Positions 16,244 to 23,345 of a DNA stretch of 64,000 bases are shown in pieces (positions within the stretch are counted from its first letter, which is position 1; every line of letters begins with the position of its first letter). The notes under the pieces are model-generated. The model searched no databases. It was not told the origin of the DNA and saw only the letters and a list, made by a program, of their open reading frames with translations. The stretch comes from Aliihoeflea sp023389195 (GTDB lineage Bacteria; Pseudomonadota; Alphaproteobacteria; Rhizobiales; Rhizobiaceae), in NCBI GenBank assembly GCA_023389195.1, contig JAEWET010000014.1:1-64000 (forward strand), read 5' to 3'. The position numbers were made by a program, and so were the translations under genes.

Positions 16244-16713
16244 TGGACGGTCAGAAGGTCCGCCACCATTCGCTGCGCAGCTCGGTCGAGGGGCTGTGGA
16301 TCGAATACCTTTACGGCGACGGGTGGCGGCTCGTCGAGATCGTGCTCGGGCTCCAGATCGTCGCGCGGGCGCTGGCGATCCTGTTCCTTGGCGGCATGGC
16401 CGCCAGCTACTATGCGACGTTCCCGTTCGTCGACCACGCGCTGGCCTGGGGCTTCCTGACCCTCGGCATCGGCTTGGCACGCATCGCCGGCACGGTCATC
16501 AATGGCCGCTGGAAACGCTCGCCGCGCCTGCGCTGGATCGTCGGCGTCATGGCGTTCCTCTACCAGGGTATGCACTGCTACTTCTTCTGGCAGATCGGCC
16601 TGTCAGTCATCGCGATCGGCTACCTGCTTTGGACTGTCCTCGAAGGCATGGCGATCATCCGTTCCACGATCGACATCGCGCGCAAGAGGGCTGAGGAATG
16701 CCGGACTGGCTGA
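16243..16713 (+). CDS. Prophage membrane protein of unknown function (lysis region)
   Basis: 156 aa with about four predicted membrane segments (around residues 35-55, 65-85, 100-118, 118-140). The start ATG overlaps the endolysin stop (TGATG). It sits in the lysis cassette, where holins are found, but is longer than typical holins and ends in a basic tail (DIARKRAEECRTG). I do not recognise the family. Holin, antiholin or superinfection-exclusion roles are possible. Confidence 0.55.
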   Translation: MDGQKVRHHSLRSSVEGLWIEYLYGDGWRLVEIVLGLQIVARALAILFLGGMAASYYATFPFVDHALAWGFLTLGIGLARIAGTVINGRWKRSPRLRWIVGVMAFLYQGMHCYFFWQIGLSVIAIGYLLWTVLEGMAIIRSTIDIARKRAEECRTG

Positions 16714-17003
16714 TCAAGCTGTTGAACAACCCCGTCGCGGTCACGGCACTCGGCGGCGCCGTATTCATCCCATTCTTCAAGATGCTCGCCGACATCTTCA
16801 TGAGGCGCGGGCCGACTCCGCCGCCGCTTGCACACGACGCGCGCGATCTACCCGACCATCCGCTGCTCGTGTCGGCCCGGGTGCACCTGAGCGAGCCGGA
16901 GCTTGAAATGATCAAGGAGATAGCCGCCCGGACGCGTCGGATCGAACGGCAGCTCGATCGCGTCATCGAGAAGATCGACCATGTGAACGACCGACTCGAC
17001 TGA
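16698..17003 (+). CDS. Small prophage membrane protein with coiled coil (holin-like candidate)
   Basis: 101 aa. One hydrophobic segment near residues 12-33 (PVAVTALGGAVFIPFFKMLA) is followed by a soluble charged tail with a heptad-like helix (ELEMIKEIAARTRRIERQLD, then RVIEKIDHVND). It overlaps the previous gene by 16 bases. A single membrane helix plus a coiled-coil tail could be an antiholin, spanin-like or tail-anchored regulator; sequence alone does not decide. Confidence 0.5.
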   Translation: MPDWLIKLLNNPVAVTALGGAVFIPFFKMLADIFMRRGPTPPPLAHDARDLPDHPLLVSARVHLSEPELEMIKEIAARTRRIERQLDRVIEKIDHVNDRLD

Positions 17004-17026
17004 TCGTCGGCCAGAAACCCAGTCAG

Positions 17027-17236
17027 TTAAGTCTCGCGCGCAAGCTGTTGAACGGCGGCTAGAAGCTCCTGCTCGTTCATCGGTAATGCGGGGTACATCT
17101 TCCGCACAATTTGAATCGCTGTGCGGTGTGCCTGCATGCTTGACCGATCCGGGAATTCCAGCAGCGCTCGCTCGATTGCAATCTGGACGTGCTCAGGCAG
17201 CCAGGCCTTCGATCGGGACGCGCCTTTGCTCTTCAT
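17027..17236 (-). CDS. Small hypothetical protein
   Basis: 69 aa, mostly helical, with WLPEHVQIAIERALLEFPDR. A GGAG ribosome-binding site lies eight bases upstream of ATG 17236, which supports it as a real gene. It points left toward the lysis genes and stands alone. No family recognised. Confidence 0.5.
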   Translation of the reverse strand: MKSKGASRSKAWLPEHVQIAIERALLEFPDRSSMQAHRTAIQIVRKMYPALPMNEQELLAAVQQLARET

Positions 17237-17390
17237 AAACGCTCCGCAGTTCTTAAAAAGCGGTGGTCTAGACCGAGGATGGCGGCGCGCGAAATATGAT
17301 TTGACAAATGTCTAGCTGAGCGCAGCAAATTTTGGATTGCCGCCGCTGACCCACCCCTCGTCGAATTGGCGGGCATTATCAGCGAATGAA

Positions 17391-17416
17391 GGAACGTTGC
17401 GCTAGAGGCAGGGGTT
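17391..17416 (+). promoter_or_regulatory. Candidate EcfG (general stress sigma) promoter
   Basis: GGAAC, 17 bases, then GGTT. The alphaproteobacterial EcfG consensus is GGAAC-N16/17-CGTT. It lies 27 bases before the start chosen for the DUF6894 gene and rules out a start at 17386. Confidence 0.45.
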
Positions 17417-17442
17417 ACCGGCCTGCTAATGGGATGCGCGAC

Positions 17443-17661
17443 ATGCCGAACTTTCGATATGAGTTTCGCCGCGGACAGGCTGTCGACTTTGCGGAAGTCG
17501 ACTTGCCCGACAAATTGTCAGCGTGGAAGGAGGCCATCAGGGCATGTGCCGAGACCCTGCGAGAGTTTGACGCCGATTTCGCCAATGGAGATGAAATGGT
17601 TTTGACTGTCCAGGATGAGAACGGCGCGCCGGTGGGCCTGATCAAATGCCGGACAGGTTGA
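17443..17661 (+). CDS. DUF6894 family small protein
   Basis: 72 aa. The pattern NFRYEFRRGQAVDFAEVDLP, then AWKEAIRACAETLREF and a closing VLTVQDENGAPVGLI, fits the DUF6894 family of small alpha-beta proteins common in Rhizobiales. ATG 17443 (or 17434) is chosen over an upstream ATG at 17386 because the likely stress promoter overlaps the latter. Function is unknown. It may be a cargo gene of the prophage rather than a phage gene proper. Confidence 0.6.
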   Translation: MPNFRYEFRRGQAVDFAEVDLPDKLSAWKEAIRACAETLREFDADFANGDEMVLTVQDENGAPVGLIKCRTG

Positions 17662-17716
17662 TCATACCGTCGCATTCAGCCCGTGCATGCGTTCCACCTG
17701 TTGCCGTCTCAATCGG

Positions 17717-17956
17717 TCACACTTGGCCTTTCTCTTGGACCGCGCGTCCCGCTGCCGTCAGCCGGTACCAGAACTGCAGGCCATAGCCTGGTGTGCATTC
17801 GACCAAGCCCATTTCCACCAAAGCGTCGGCGATGTGCATCTCATTTCCGTGAAGGCTGCCCACTTCCCGGCCGACGCTATCGGGATGGTCAAAACCGTCG
17901 TCCAGACGCACCATCAACCGGCGCTGGGCCGGAGATAAATTTGATCTGAAGGTCAT
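17717..17956 (-). CDS. Small winged-helix-like hypothetical protein
   Basis: 79 aa. A helix-rich start (NLSPAQRRLMVRLDDGF) is followed by NEMHIADALVEMGLVECTPG and a beta-hairpin WYRLTAAGRAVQ. This resembles small winged-helix phage proteins in which the last helix and wing read L-T-x-x-G-R. No partner gene is evident. Confidence 0.5.
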   Translation of the reverse strand: MTFRSNLSPAQRRLMVRLDDGFDHPDSVGREVGSLHGNEMHIADALVEMGLVECTPGYGLQFWYRLTAAGRAVQEKGQV

Positions 17957-17967
17957 CGCTTAACTTT

Positions 17968-18180
17968 CTACTGTTTGCCCGGCCGCCTGAAGCCGTACCC
18001 AAAATCGGTGTCGGGATCTGCAGTCCTGAGATTGAAGCTTTCGAGCGACGCAGGCTTTCCGCATGTCGAGCATTTGCGGTCAAAATGGGCGCGCAACCAT
18101 TCGACGGATCGTTTTGTCTCAAGATGACAATTTCTGCAGACAACGCTGATTTCGCGCTGGTCGCTGACTGAGACCGCCAT
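17968..18180 (-). CDS. Zinc-ribbon small protein
   Basis: 70 aa from ATG 18180. Two CxxC knuckles are visible: VVCRNCHLETKRS and RKCSTCGKPASL, 22 residues apart, the spacing of a small zinc ribbon. Longer upstream starts exist but add low-complexity basic residues, so I chose the internal ATG. Role unknown; possibly nucleic-acid binding. Confidence 0.5.
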   Translation of the reverse strand: MAVSVSDQREISVVCRNCHLETKRSVEWLRAHFDRKCSTCGKPASLESFNLRTADPDTDFGYGFRRPGKQ

Positions 18181-18387
18181 AGCGGTAGCTCCATCCAAAG
18201 AATGACCGTGCGCCTTTAATGGTTGGGAGTCTAGCAGGATGTAACTTGGCGGGTTCCAACAACGACGCCGACCGGGTCGACCGCGTCCCAAAGACCTCTT
18301 CAGAGTTCAGCGCAACGTAAGGCTACTGCTAGGCGACCGATACCGCTCTGTCGTCTCTTCGGAGATGGCGGGCCGTTTTTTGTTAAA

Positions 18388-18413
18388 GGAACATGCCAGC
18401 CTTGGGGCTTGTT
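18388..18413 (+). promoter_or_regulatory. Candidate EcfG (general stress sigma) promoter
   Basis: GGAAC, 17 bases, TGTT. It is 25 bases before a gene start with a strong GAAGGAG ribosome site (18423-18429). It resembles the candidate at 17391. Confidence 0.5.
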
Positions 18414-18437
18414 CGGTGTCGAGAAGGAGTATCTTAG

Positions 18438-18767
18438 ATGACCGAGAACAAGAACGAAAACGGCATATACATCCCTAAGGATCGACCCGAGCCTACCGAG
18501 ACTGACCAGAATGCAGGCATGCCGAAGGACCCACATGGTCGCGGCCTGACACAGTCTCAAAGCGATACGAAAGATGGAACGCGGCAGTCCGACCAAGCCG
18601 GTAGCATGGCAAATCCAGCCGAAAAGGATGCGGGAGGTCAGTACGCCAAGACCCGGAGCGGCGGCAAGAATGACGGTTTGTCGAGCGCCAAGCCGAAGGT
18701 CACCTCTGGTCAAGAGAGCGGTGACTCAACCTTTGCCCATACATTCAAGGGCGTGGCCAAGAAATAG
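18438..18767 (+). CDS. Very hydrophilic small protein (possible stress protein)
   Basis: 109 aa with almost no hydrophobic residues, rich in Gly, Ser, Asp, Lys and Gln, and probably disordered (QSQSDTKDGTRQSDQAG). A GAAGGAG site precedes ATG 18438, and an EcfG-like promoter precedes that. Composition and promoter fit small desiccation or osmotic-stress proteins of rhizobia, but there is no named family I can assign. A hairpin at 18789 may end its transcript. Confidence 0.6.
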   Translation: MTENKNENGIYIPKDRPEPTETDQNAGMPKDPHGRGLTQSQSDTKDGTRQSDQAGSMANPAEKDAGGQYAKTRSGGKNDGLSSAKPKVTSGQESGDSTFAHTFKGVAKK

Positions 18768-18788
18768 CTTTGCCAAGCCGGTCTAGCT

Positions 18789-18818
18789 GGCCCGCTACGC
18801 GACGGAGGGCGGGCCTTC
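18789..18818 (+). terminator. Possible terminator
   Basis: The stem GGCCCGC/GCGGGCC is followed by TTCCT. The T-tract is weak. Confidence 0.35.
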
Positions 18819-18875
18819 CTGCGATTGGCGACCTGGAACATGCCAACGTGGTATGTCCGGCGTCGCTGCCGGCCG

Positions 18876-18995
18876 TCAAACGAGTTTAGCGGCACCATTA
18901 AGGATTAACCAAACAGCGCACACTACCGCACTTAGGAAAAATGCGATGACAGCATAATAGCGCCACGCAGGCTGTGACCGCTCTTTAAGACCCAT
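18876..18995 (-). CDS. 39-residue single-pass membrane protein
   Basis: The small frame reads MGLKERSQPAWRYYAVIAFF and continues as one hydrophobic helix (LSAVVCAVWLILNG) before a short basic end. The positive-inside charge pattern is right for a tiny membrane protein. The ribosome site is weak. It lies just downstream of the small gene at 19002-19190 on the same strand and could be co-transcribed. Confidence 0.4.
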   Translation of the reverse strand: MGLKERSQPAWRYYAVIAFFLSAVVCAVWLILNGAAKLV

Positions 18996-19001
18996 CCAGG
19001 G

Positions 19002-19190
19002 CTATCGACGTAACAGCGTGACTAGGACAGAACGCATCGCGGAGTACTCTGGACTCCCGATTTTAACTTCGCGGTCCATTTTGGCTTTTCGTGGCGAGAA
19101 ATTTGCGCGTCTTAGTGCACTTCCGAAAGCCGCTGCATTAACCCCGATATCATTGGCCATATTCTGGACCGTCGTGTGGTTCGCTGTCAT
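19002..19190 (-). CDS. Small HTH-like protein
   Basis: 62 aa from ATG 19190, chosen because AAGGAG lies just upstream; longer starts lack a site. The sequence TTVQNMANDIGVNAAAFGSA, then LRRANFSPRKAKMDREVKI, looks like a helix-turn-helix followed by a basic wing. This is probably a small DNA-binding protein of the prophage accessory region. No named family. Confidence 0.5.
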   Translation of the reverse strand: MTANHTTVQNMANDIGVNAAAFGSALRRANFSPRKAKMDREVKIGSPEYSAMRSVLVTLLRR

Positions 19191-19733
19191 GAAGACTCCT
19201 TGCTTACAACACATATAGGGAGTCAGGTCCGGCGCGCCAAACAGATGACTGGACAGCAAACCACTCAGGCAATGGGTTCGGGCAGGATGTAGATCGGCCT
19301 GCTGATTATACCAGGTTACGTTCCCACGAGATCAAACATCCAAGAATGCACGGACGGTGACAGCTTTAGCCAGTAGGCAAGACCACATGTGGCCGCGACG
19401 ACCACCGACGTGCCTATCCACACTCCCCAAACGGTATGGAAACCTACGCTTCTATGATCCAACTCGCCGCCCCAGAGCTGCCTAGTTGCATCGTAGATAA
19501 CGATGCTCAGTAAACCAATTCCTACCCCGCCACGCGCTCCACTCCGCGGCAGATCGCTCAGCCGAAATGGACCGTTATCGCCGCGTATTGGCGGCAGTCG
19601 ATCGCAATGTTGTCAGGGATGAGCGGTCAGGGAGCAAGGGGCTTCGGACCTGACCGCTCTTGGTCCTGATGCTCGACTGGACCAATGTGACACTGATTTC
19701 CCGGCAGTGTCAGATTGCTAATTGGCAGAAGTA
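19191..19733. other. Stretch without a standard-start gene
   Basis: Apart from the degenerate membrane-protein frame at 19316-19561 on the minus strand, I see no gene, RNA, clear repeat or terminator here. Confidence 0.5.
19316..19561 (-). pseudogene. Small membrane protein frame lacking a standard start codon
   Basis: An open frame of 98 codons (from 19612) encodes, from a CTG at 19561, LSDLPRSGARGGVGIGLLSI and then VIYDATRQLWGG, a hydrophobic helix (WIGTSVVVAATCGLAYWL) and a short tail. No ATG, GTG or TTG exists before the conserved-looking part, and no ribosome site precedes the CTG. The coding look suggests a gene whose start codon was lost, or a CTG start. Confidence 0.35.
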
Positions 19734-20105
19734 TCAAATGTTCCGGACCGCCCGTGGCGGCGGCCAGAATGGCCGTCTTTGCGATCTCGACACGTCCGGC
19801 CCGACGTGGAGGGTTTGCTCGACCGGCCGGCATATGACGCGCTTGCTCGTCCCCGGCTTGAAATGTTTAGGGTCGAACCGCCACCCGTCGCAAAATCTGA
19901 TGATGCTGTCGGCGATCAGCGGATCACGCAGGTAGAGCACCACAAGCTGTTCCCCATTGTCGTCGATAGAGCCCTGTCCGCGAAGGGCGGTGTGCCTGGC
20001 CATCCAAGGGATCAACGGTCCCCATAGGTCTCGGGGCACAACAATGCAGATCGGCCAGTCCCGTTTGACGTGCGACAGTCGGAGCTCACCCTTGCGTATT
20101 ACCAT
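19734..20105 (-). CDS. Hypothetical prophage protein
   Basis: 123 aa. Visible pieces are WPICIVVPRDLWGPLIPWMA, then EQLVVLYLRDPLIADSIIRF, which read like a small alpha-beta domain. The C-terminus is basic and Pro-rich. The start overlaps the end of the upstream gene (20086-20295) by 20 bases, so the two form an operon. No family recognised. Confidence 0.45.
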   Translation of the reverse strand: MVIRKGELRLSHVKRDWPICIVVPRDLWGPLIPWMARHTALRGQGSIDDNGEQLVVLYLRDPLIADSIIRFCDGWRFDPKHFKPGTSKRVICRPVEQTLHVGPDVSRSQRRPFWPPPRAVRNI

Positions 20106-20295
20106 CGGTCGCGATCGTTGGCTGCCAACCGCGGGTAAAGCCCGAGCTGACCGCCAGGCTCGCCAATGCCAGTTCGTGCCGCAGCCGCTCGATCTCGGTC
20201 ATTGACACCTCCAGCGCCGCGCGTATGTCGCCGCCATGCTCGATGATCATCCAGTCGACATCGTTGGGTTCGACAATAGGGGCATGGCGCGGCAT
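20086..20295 (-). CDS. Small hypothetical prophage protein
   Basis: 69 aa, acidic and helical (IEHGGDIRAALEVSMTEIER, then LRHELALASLAVSSGFTRGW). ATG 20295 has GGAGG upstream, which fixes the start against longer in-frame alternatives. It is first in a two-gene leftward operon with 19734-20105. The conserved look DWMIIEHGGDIRAALEV recurs in rhizobial phage genes as I recall. Confidence 0.55.
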   Translation of the reverse strand: MPRHAPIVEPNDVDWMIIEHGGDIRAALEVSMTEIERLRHELALASLAVSSGFTRGWQPTIATDGNTQG

Positions 20296-20446
20296 GGGAA
20301 CCTCCGGGCAATAGGAGATCGATCGCGGCGCGGGGTGCGCCGGCGCGGCATCAATCTCGATTTGTGATGTTCCTAGAATGTTCTCGTCGATCCGGAGAGT
20401 CAATCCGGAAAGGACTGCTGTCCTATCGTCAGGTCCATGAGCCAAG

Positions 20447-20475
20447 AAAGGCCGGGCGGGGGCGCCCGACCTTTT
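20447..20475. terminator. Bidirectional rho-independent terminator
   Basis: The stem GGCCGGGC/GCCCGACC is flanked by AAA on one side and TTTT on the other, so it can act on either strand. It most likely ends the leftward DUF982 operon that stops at 20492. Confidence 0.55.
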
Positions 20476-20491
20476 GAGTGTCGGTAAAGGC

Positions 20492-20776
20492 TCAAGCGTG
20501 AGTGTCGCGCCCCTTACTTGCAAACGGCGGCATCATTCCATCCTCCACGAGGATGTCCTTCTTTTTCGCAAATGCCAGAAAAACGCCACGAGCAGTCTCA
20601 GCATCTACATCGCCCGCAAGCGCAGCCTTGCAGGCTCGAATGGCTGCCTTCTGTTCGGGGCTGTTGCCGCACCACCCAATGAGCATCTGGTAGGCGTCAG
20701 CGACATTGTTGAGTTGTCGGGGAAAGCCAAGTCCAACCCATACGCGGACGGGCTTCTCAAAAGGCTTCGCAAGCAT
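20492..20776 (-). CDS. DUF982 family protein (copy 3 of a tandem triplet)
   Basis: 94 aa. DUF982 features: FEKPVRVWVGLGFPRQLNNV, DAYQMLIGWCGNSPEQKAA, and an Ala-rich end with ETARGVFLAFAKKKDILVE. DUF982 proteins are small proteins abundant in rhizobia, without a firm function. A perfect AGGAGG precedes the ATG. It is the last of three tandem paralogues on this strand; a terminator follows at 20447. Confidence 0.75.
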   Translation of the reverse strand: MLAKPFEKPVRVWVGLGFPRQLNNVADAYQMLIGWCGNSPEQKAAIRACKAALAGDVDAETARGVFLAFAKKKDILVEDGMMPPFASKGRDTHA

Positions 20777-20810
20777 GTCATCCTCCTATGCAGCTTGGAT
20801 TGCGAAGAGT

Positions 20811-21107
20811 TCAGGCGTGAGCGCGGCCGCCCGAACTGAGCTTGAGCATCCAGGGTTTGACCGCAGGCTCCTTCTCCAGAATGTCCTTCTTGACGGCGAA
20901 GGCTCGCAGCGCATCGCGCGCGACCTTGACCGGCTTCAACCCGTCATGCGCCATAACGCACGTGCGCATCGTTGCGTCGTGCAGGATATCTCGCTTGTTC
21001 TCAGGCCATTCCGTGAGGAAATCGATTGCTTCCTCGACGTTGGTGATTTCCCGCACGAGCGTTCCATCCTTCAGATAGATCGGTTTCGCGAAGGCTCGGC
21101 TCTCCAT
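20811..21107 (-). CDS. DUF982 family protein (copy 2 of a tandem triplet)
   Basis: 98 aa. Same layout as its neighbours: FAKPIYLKDGTLVREITNVE, AIDFLTEWPENKRDILHDA, then KVARDALRAFAVKKDILEKE. GAGAGGA lies upstream of the start. Divergence between the three copies is considerable, so this is an old duplication or assembly of separate lineages rather than a recent tandem copy. Confidence 0.75.
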   Translation of the reverse strand: MESRAFAKPIYLKDGTLVREITNVEEAIDFLTEWPENKRDILHDATMRTCVMAHDGLKPVKVARDALRAFAVKKDILEKEPAVKPWMLKLSSGGRAHA

Positions 21108-21238
21108 CGTATCCTCTCATTTGTTGAGCGTTTTCAACCAATAGGCCGCCATCACCCGGCGGACCGAAAAATATTTGAGTGCGGAAATTCCTCAGTTCAA
21201 GAGGTTGCAGGTGCCTCCGCCATTTACGTCGCCGAAGC

Positions 21239-21565
21239 TCATTGAGCGCGTTTCAGCTTCCGCGTGCGCTTGTTCCAAAGCTTGGGGCCTTCGCTGGTCG
21301 GAATGAACGTCTGGTGGGGAGCCAGGATGTTGGCCTCTGCAGCGGCGGCTTCGAAGGCAAGCCGAGCGGCCCGCGCCTCTTTAAGCCCCTCCAGAACCGC
21401 GATGCACGCCTTGCGCGCGGCGAGATGCTTTCGGGCGCCGGGATCGCCAGGCCAACGGTGCAGCAGGATGTCCGCCGCCTGGACCGTGTTCGTAACGGTG
21501 TCGGCGATGTTGCCACGCTTCTCGACGAAGACGCGGACGGGCTGATCGAAGCGCCCTTCATCCAT
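21239..21565 (-). CDS. DUF982 family protein (copy 1 of a tandem triplet)
   Basis: 108 aa from ATG 21565, which has GGGAGGG upstream. Features: FDQPVRVFVEKRGNIADTVT, QAADILLHRWPGDPGARKHL, and EARAARLAFEAAAAEANIL, with a longer basic C-terminus than the other copies. It directly follows the regulatory operon in the position where I would expect an integrase gene in a rhizobial prophage. Confidence 0.75.
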   Translation of the reverse strand: MDEGRFDQPVRVFVEKRGNIADTVTNTVQAADILLHRWPGDPGARKHLAARKACIAVLEGLKEARAARLAFEAAAAEANILAPHQTFIPTSEGPKLWNKRTRKLKRAQ

Positions 21566-21629
21566 GGCCTTGCCCTCCCATCGAACGCGACTCAATGCCG
21601 AAAGGGGTTTGAGGTTGCAGTGAGAGGGC

Positions 21630-21887
21630 TCAACCGTTCGATTTATGGCCTCGCCGCAAGATTTCGTCGATCATGTTTTCCGGTTGATTTGGCAGATCGG
21701 TGAATGCGGCGTCGAGATGCACGCGATCCCAAACGACGATGCTCTCGATGCGCTTCGGCTTCGGCATCCGTCCATCGCTGACCATCTGATCGAACTTAGT
21801 GATGCTGACGCCGATATAGCGCGCTGCCTCTGGTCGGCGCATTCCGCGTGGCGGATACGCGTACGGGTCAGAGGACGATGTCGTCAT
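21630..21887 (-). CDS. AlpA/excisionase-like HTH protein
   Basis: 85 aa from ATG 21887, with AAGGAG ten to twelve bases upstream. The MerR-like HTH reads GMRRPEAARYIGVSITKFDQ, then MVSDGRMPKPKRIESIVVWD, the hallmark of AlpA-type regulators (helix-turn-helix, then P-x-P/K-R-x-x-x-x-x-V-W). Such proteins act as excisionases or activators of integrase genes. The start overlaps the previous 59-aa gene by 20 bases. Confidence 0.7.
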   Translation of the reverse strand: MTTSSSDPYAYPPRGMRRPEAARYIGVSITKFDQMVSDGRMPKPKRIESIVVWDRVHLDAAFTDLPNQPENMIDEILRRGHKSNG

Positions 21888-22047
21888 CGTGGTCCATCTC
21901 CTTGGCCCTATCCTGTCGAACCAAATGCTCGGGGAGCAAGCGGACCGTGACGCCATCGATGACAATCTCAGGAATGAACCCCGCCTTAGCCGCGCCTTGG
22001 CATATCGCGGTGACCTGTCGAGCGGAGATGGCCAGTCTCCTGGTCAT
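21868..22047 (-). CDS. 59-residue conserved phage-type protein
   Basis: The short frame reads MTRRLAISARQVTAICQGAA, then KAGFIPEIVIDGVTVRLLPE, then a charged tail. A small helix-plus-hairpin protein of this pattern is often found between the excisionase and AlpA genes in rhizobial prophages. The ATG overlaps the stop of the upstream gene as ATGA, and the end overlaps the AlpA start. Function unknown. Confidence 0.65.
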   Translation of the reverse strand: MTRRLAISARQVTAICQGAAKAGFIPEIVIDGVTVRLLPEHLVRQDRAKEMDHDDDIVL

Positions 22048-22346
22048 TTGATCCTGTCACTTCTCGCTCGGAGGTCGCGCGCTGAAGCGTATGCTGCGGC
22101 GCTGGCTGCTTTCACCCGCTGTGGATCGGGCCTGTCTGGGTCAAACTCATCCGAGGTCGAAAGACGGCACTTTTCGCGCATTGCATTAATGGCTCTCAAC
22201 GTGACGAAGTCCCGCCGGCCGATCCGCTCAATCACCAATCGCCCGCGCGCGGCTTCGGCGCGCAGCGTCGCCGGCTTGATGTGACCGCGAAATATGGTTT
22301 CGCATGCCTCAGCAAGCGTCATCGGTTCATCGTCAGAAATCGTCAT
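22044..22346 (-). CDS. Excisionase-like HTH protein
   Basis: 100 aa. The first 55 residues form a MerR-like HTH: MTLAEACETIFRGHIKPATL, then RAEAARGRLVIERIGRRDFV and TLRAINAMREKCR. This is the common layout of short rhizobial phage excisionases. The start overlaps the upstream HTH gene by 14 bases, and the stop forms ATGA with the 59-aa gene, so all are co-translated. Confidence 0.65.
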   Translation of the reverse strand: MTISDDEPMTLAEACETIFRGHIKPATLRAEAARGRLVIERIGRRDFVTLRAINAMREKCRLSTSDEFDPDRPDPQRVKAASAAAYASARDLRARSDRIK

Positions 22347-22554
22347 GGCCTGGGGGCCTCGTCACTGCAACGCGTTGGGCGTCTTCATAGGCTAGTACGT
22401 CGGCGGTCCTTATCCGAAAGAGCTTGCCTCCCAACTTGAAACTAGGGAGTTGGCCCTTGTTGATCAGGTTGCGAACGTGTTTGGGCGAGCATTCCCAGCG
22501 CTTTGCAAGCGTCAGGGGTGTGAAGACGTTAGGGGTCTCGTCATCCGTTTGCAT
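22333..22554 (-). CDS. HTH_17 excisionase-family DNA-binding protein
   Basis: 73 aa from ATG 22554. It matches HTH_17 proteins: FTPLTLAKRWECSPKHVRNL, then INKGQLPSFKLGGKLFRIRT and ADVLAYEDAQ. Longer in-frame starts exist but run through the HNH gene. It overlaps the HNH gene end by 14 bases. It is one of three consecutive small HTH genes in this operon. Confidence 0.7.
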   Translation of the reverse strand: MQTDDETPNVFTPLTLAKRWECSPKHVRNLINKGQLPSFKLGGKLFRIRTADVLAYEDAQRVAVTRPPGHDDF

Positions 22555-22981
22555 CCGGCGATGCTGCCGCGCTGGGCCGCAGTGCGCAAGCCATCTCCGC
22601 ACTAATGTACCGTCGTAGCTTCCAATCGTACTTTGCGCCAGCCGGGCGCTTGAAGGTATGGCCATCATGGCCACACCGTTCGGTCGTGGCGCGCACGCTC
22701 CCCGCCTCGGCCTGGCGCTTCGCCTTCCTGATGGCCGGCAAGTCCTGCTTGTGCGTCTTCTCACTGGCGCAGGCCACATGGGCGGGGGCACAGTTCGCGT
22801 TCACGTCGCGTCCTAACAATCCGAGCGCGCGCTTGTGCTCGATGATCCATGCGTCGTTGTGCCGGTGGACCGGCTGGCTGCAGATGCAGCACGGCGCGAC
22901 GTTGTGGCCAGTGCAGTTCTCCGAAAAGATGTGATGCCGCCGCTTGGGCGACATGCGGCCACGCGGCGTGTTCTCAGTCAT
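22541..22981 (-). CDS. HNH endonuclease-like protein
   Basis: 146 aa. The HNH/zinc pattern is visible: CCICSQPVHRHNDAWIIEHK, then RALGLLGRDVNANCAPAHVA and CASEKT, with paired Cys residues, the central E-H and the N/H of the third helix. After it comes KQDLPAIRKAKRQ, then a basic tail. Phage HNH proteins cooperate in DNA packaging or cleave DNA. Here it lies in the early regulatory operon, its start overlapping the repressor gene stop (ATGA at 22978-22981). Confidence 0.75.
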   Translation of the reverse strand: MTENTPRGRMSPKRRHHIFSENCTGHNVAPCCICSQPVHRHNDAWIIEHKRALGLLGRDVNANCAPAHVACASEKTHKQDLPAIRKAKRQAEAGSVRATTERCGHDGHTFKRPAGAKYDWKLRRYISAEMACALRPSAAASPDANG

Positions 22982-23217
22982 GGCTTTTCCCGAAGGCGGA
23001 CGCCTGGTCCGTTTCCGTTGGACTCGACGAGCATCACGCCGCCGCTCTCTAGGGCGGTGCGCAGCGATTTGATGGTGTTCGTGTGGCCTTCCAGTTCCCC
23101 GTCCATGGCTTCCAAGCGCTTAATGGTCGGGACAGAGACGCCGGCTTTATCTGCCAATTGCTGCTGTGACCATCGCAAGAGTGCCCGCCCCGCCCGCAGC
23201 TGATCTGCCCTCATCAT
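22978..23217 (-). CDS. XRE-family repressor-like regulator
   Basis: 79 aa. The HTH_3 domain reads QLRAGRALLRWSQQQLADKA, then GVSVPTIKRLEAMDGE, followed by a beta-strand pair with LESGGVMLVESNGNGPGVRL. This short XRE class is common as host and phage regulators in rhizobia. It is first in the leftward operon and divergent from 23346, the arrangement of a phage lysogeny switch. It lacks a cleavage/dimerisation domain, so it is not a LexA/CI-type self-cleaving repressor. Confidence 0.75.
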   Translation of the reverse strand: MMRADQLRAGRALLRWSQQQLADKAGVSVPTIKRLEAMDGELEGHTNTIKSLRTALESGGVMLVESNGNGPGVRLREKP

Positions 23218-23345
23218 GCAATTTGATCCCCTTGGTGTCAGAAAATTCGGATTAGGTATTGCATTGATCTGATATAGAGATTAAATAATCCCTAACGGAT
23301 CACAAATCAACCCTGATCCGGCATTCGAGCCAACGGAGACAACGC
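23218..23345. promoter_or_regulatory. Divergent promoter/operator region (putative lysogeny switch)
   Basis: The 128-bp gap between divergent genes is AT-rich in its middle (about 23250-23300) compared with the surroundings. GGATTAGG near 23249 and CCTAACGGAT near 23291 form an imperfect inverted pair, possible operator halves for the XRE protein. A TATAGA at about 23274 may be a -10 box. Exact promoters cannot be set. Confidence 0.4.
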
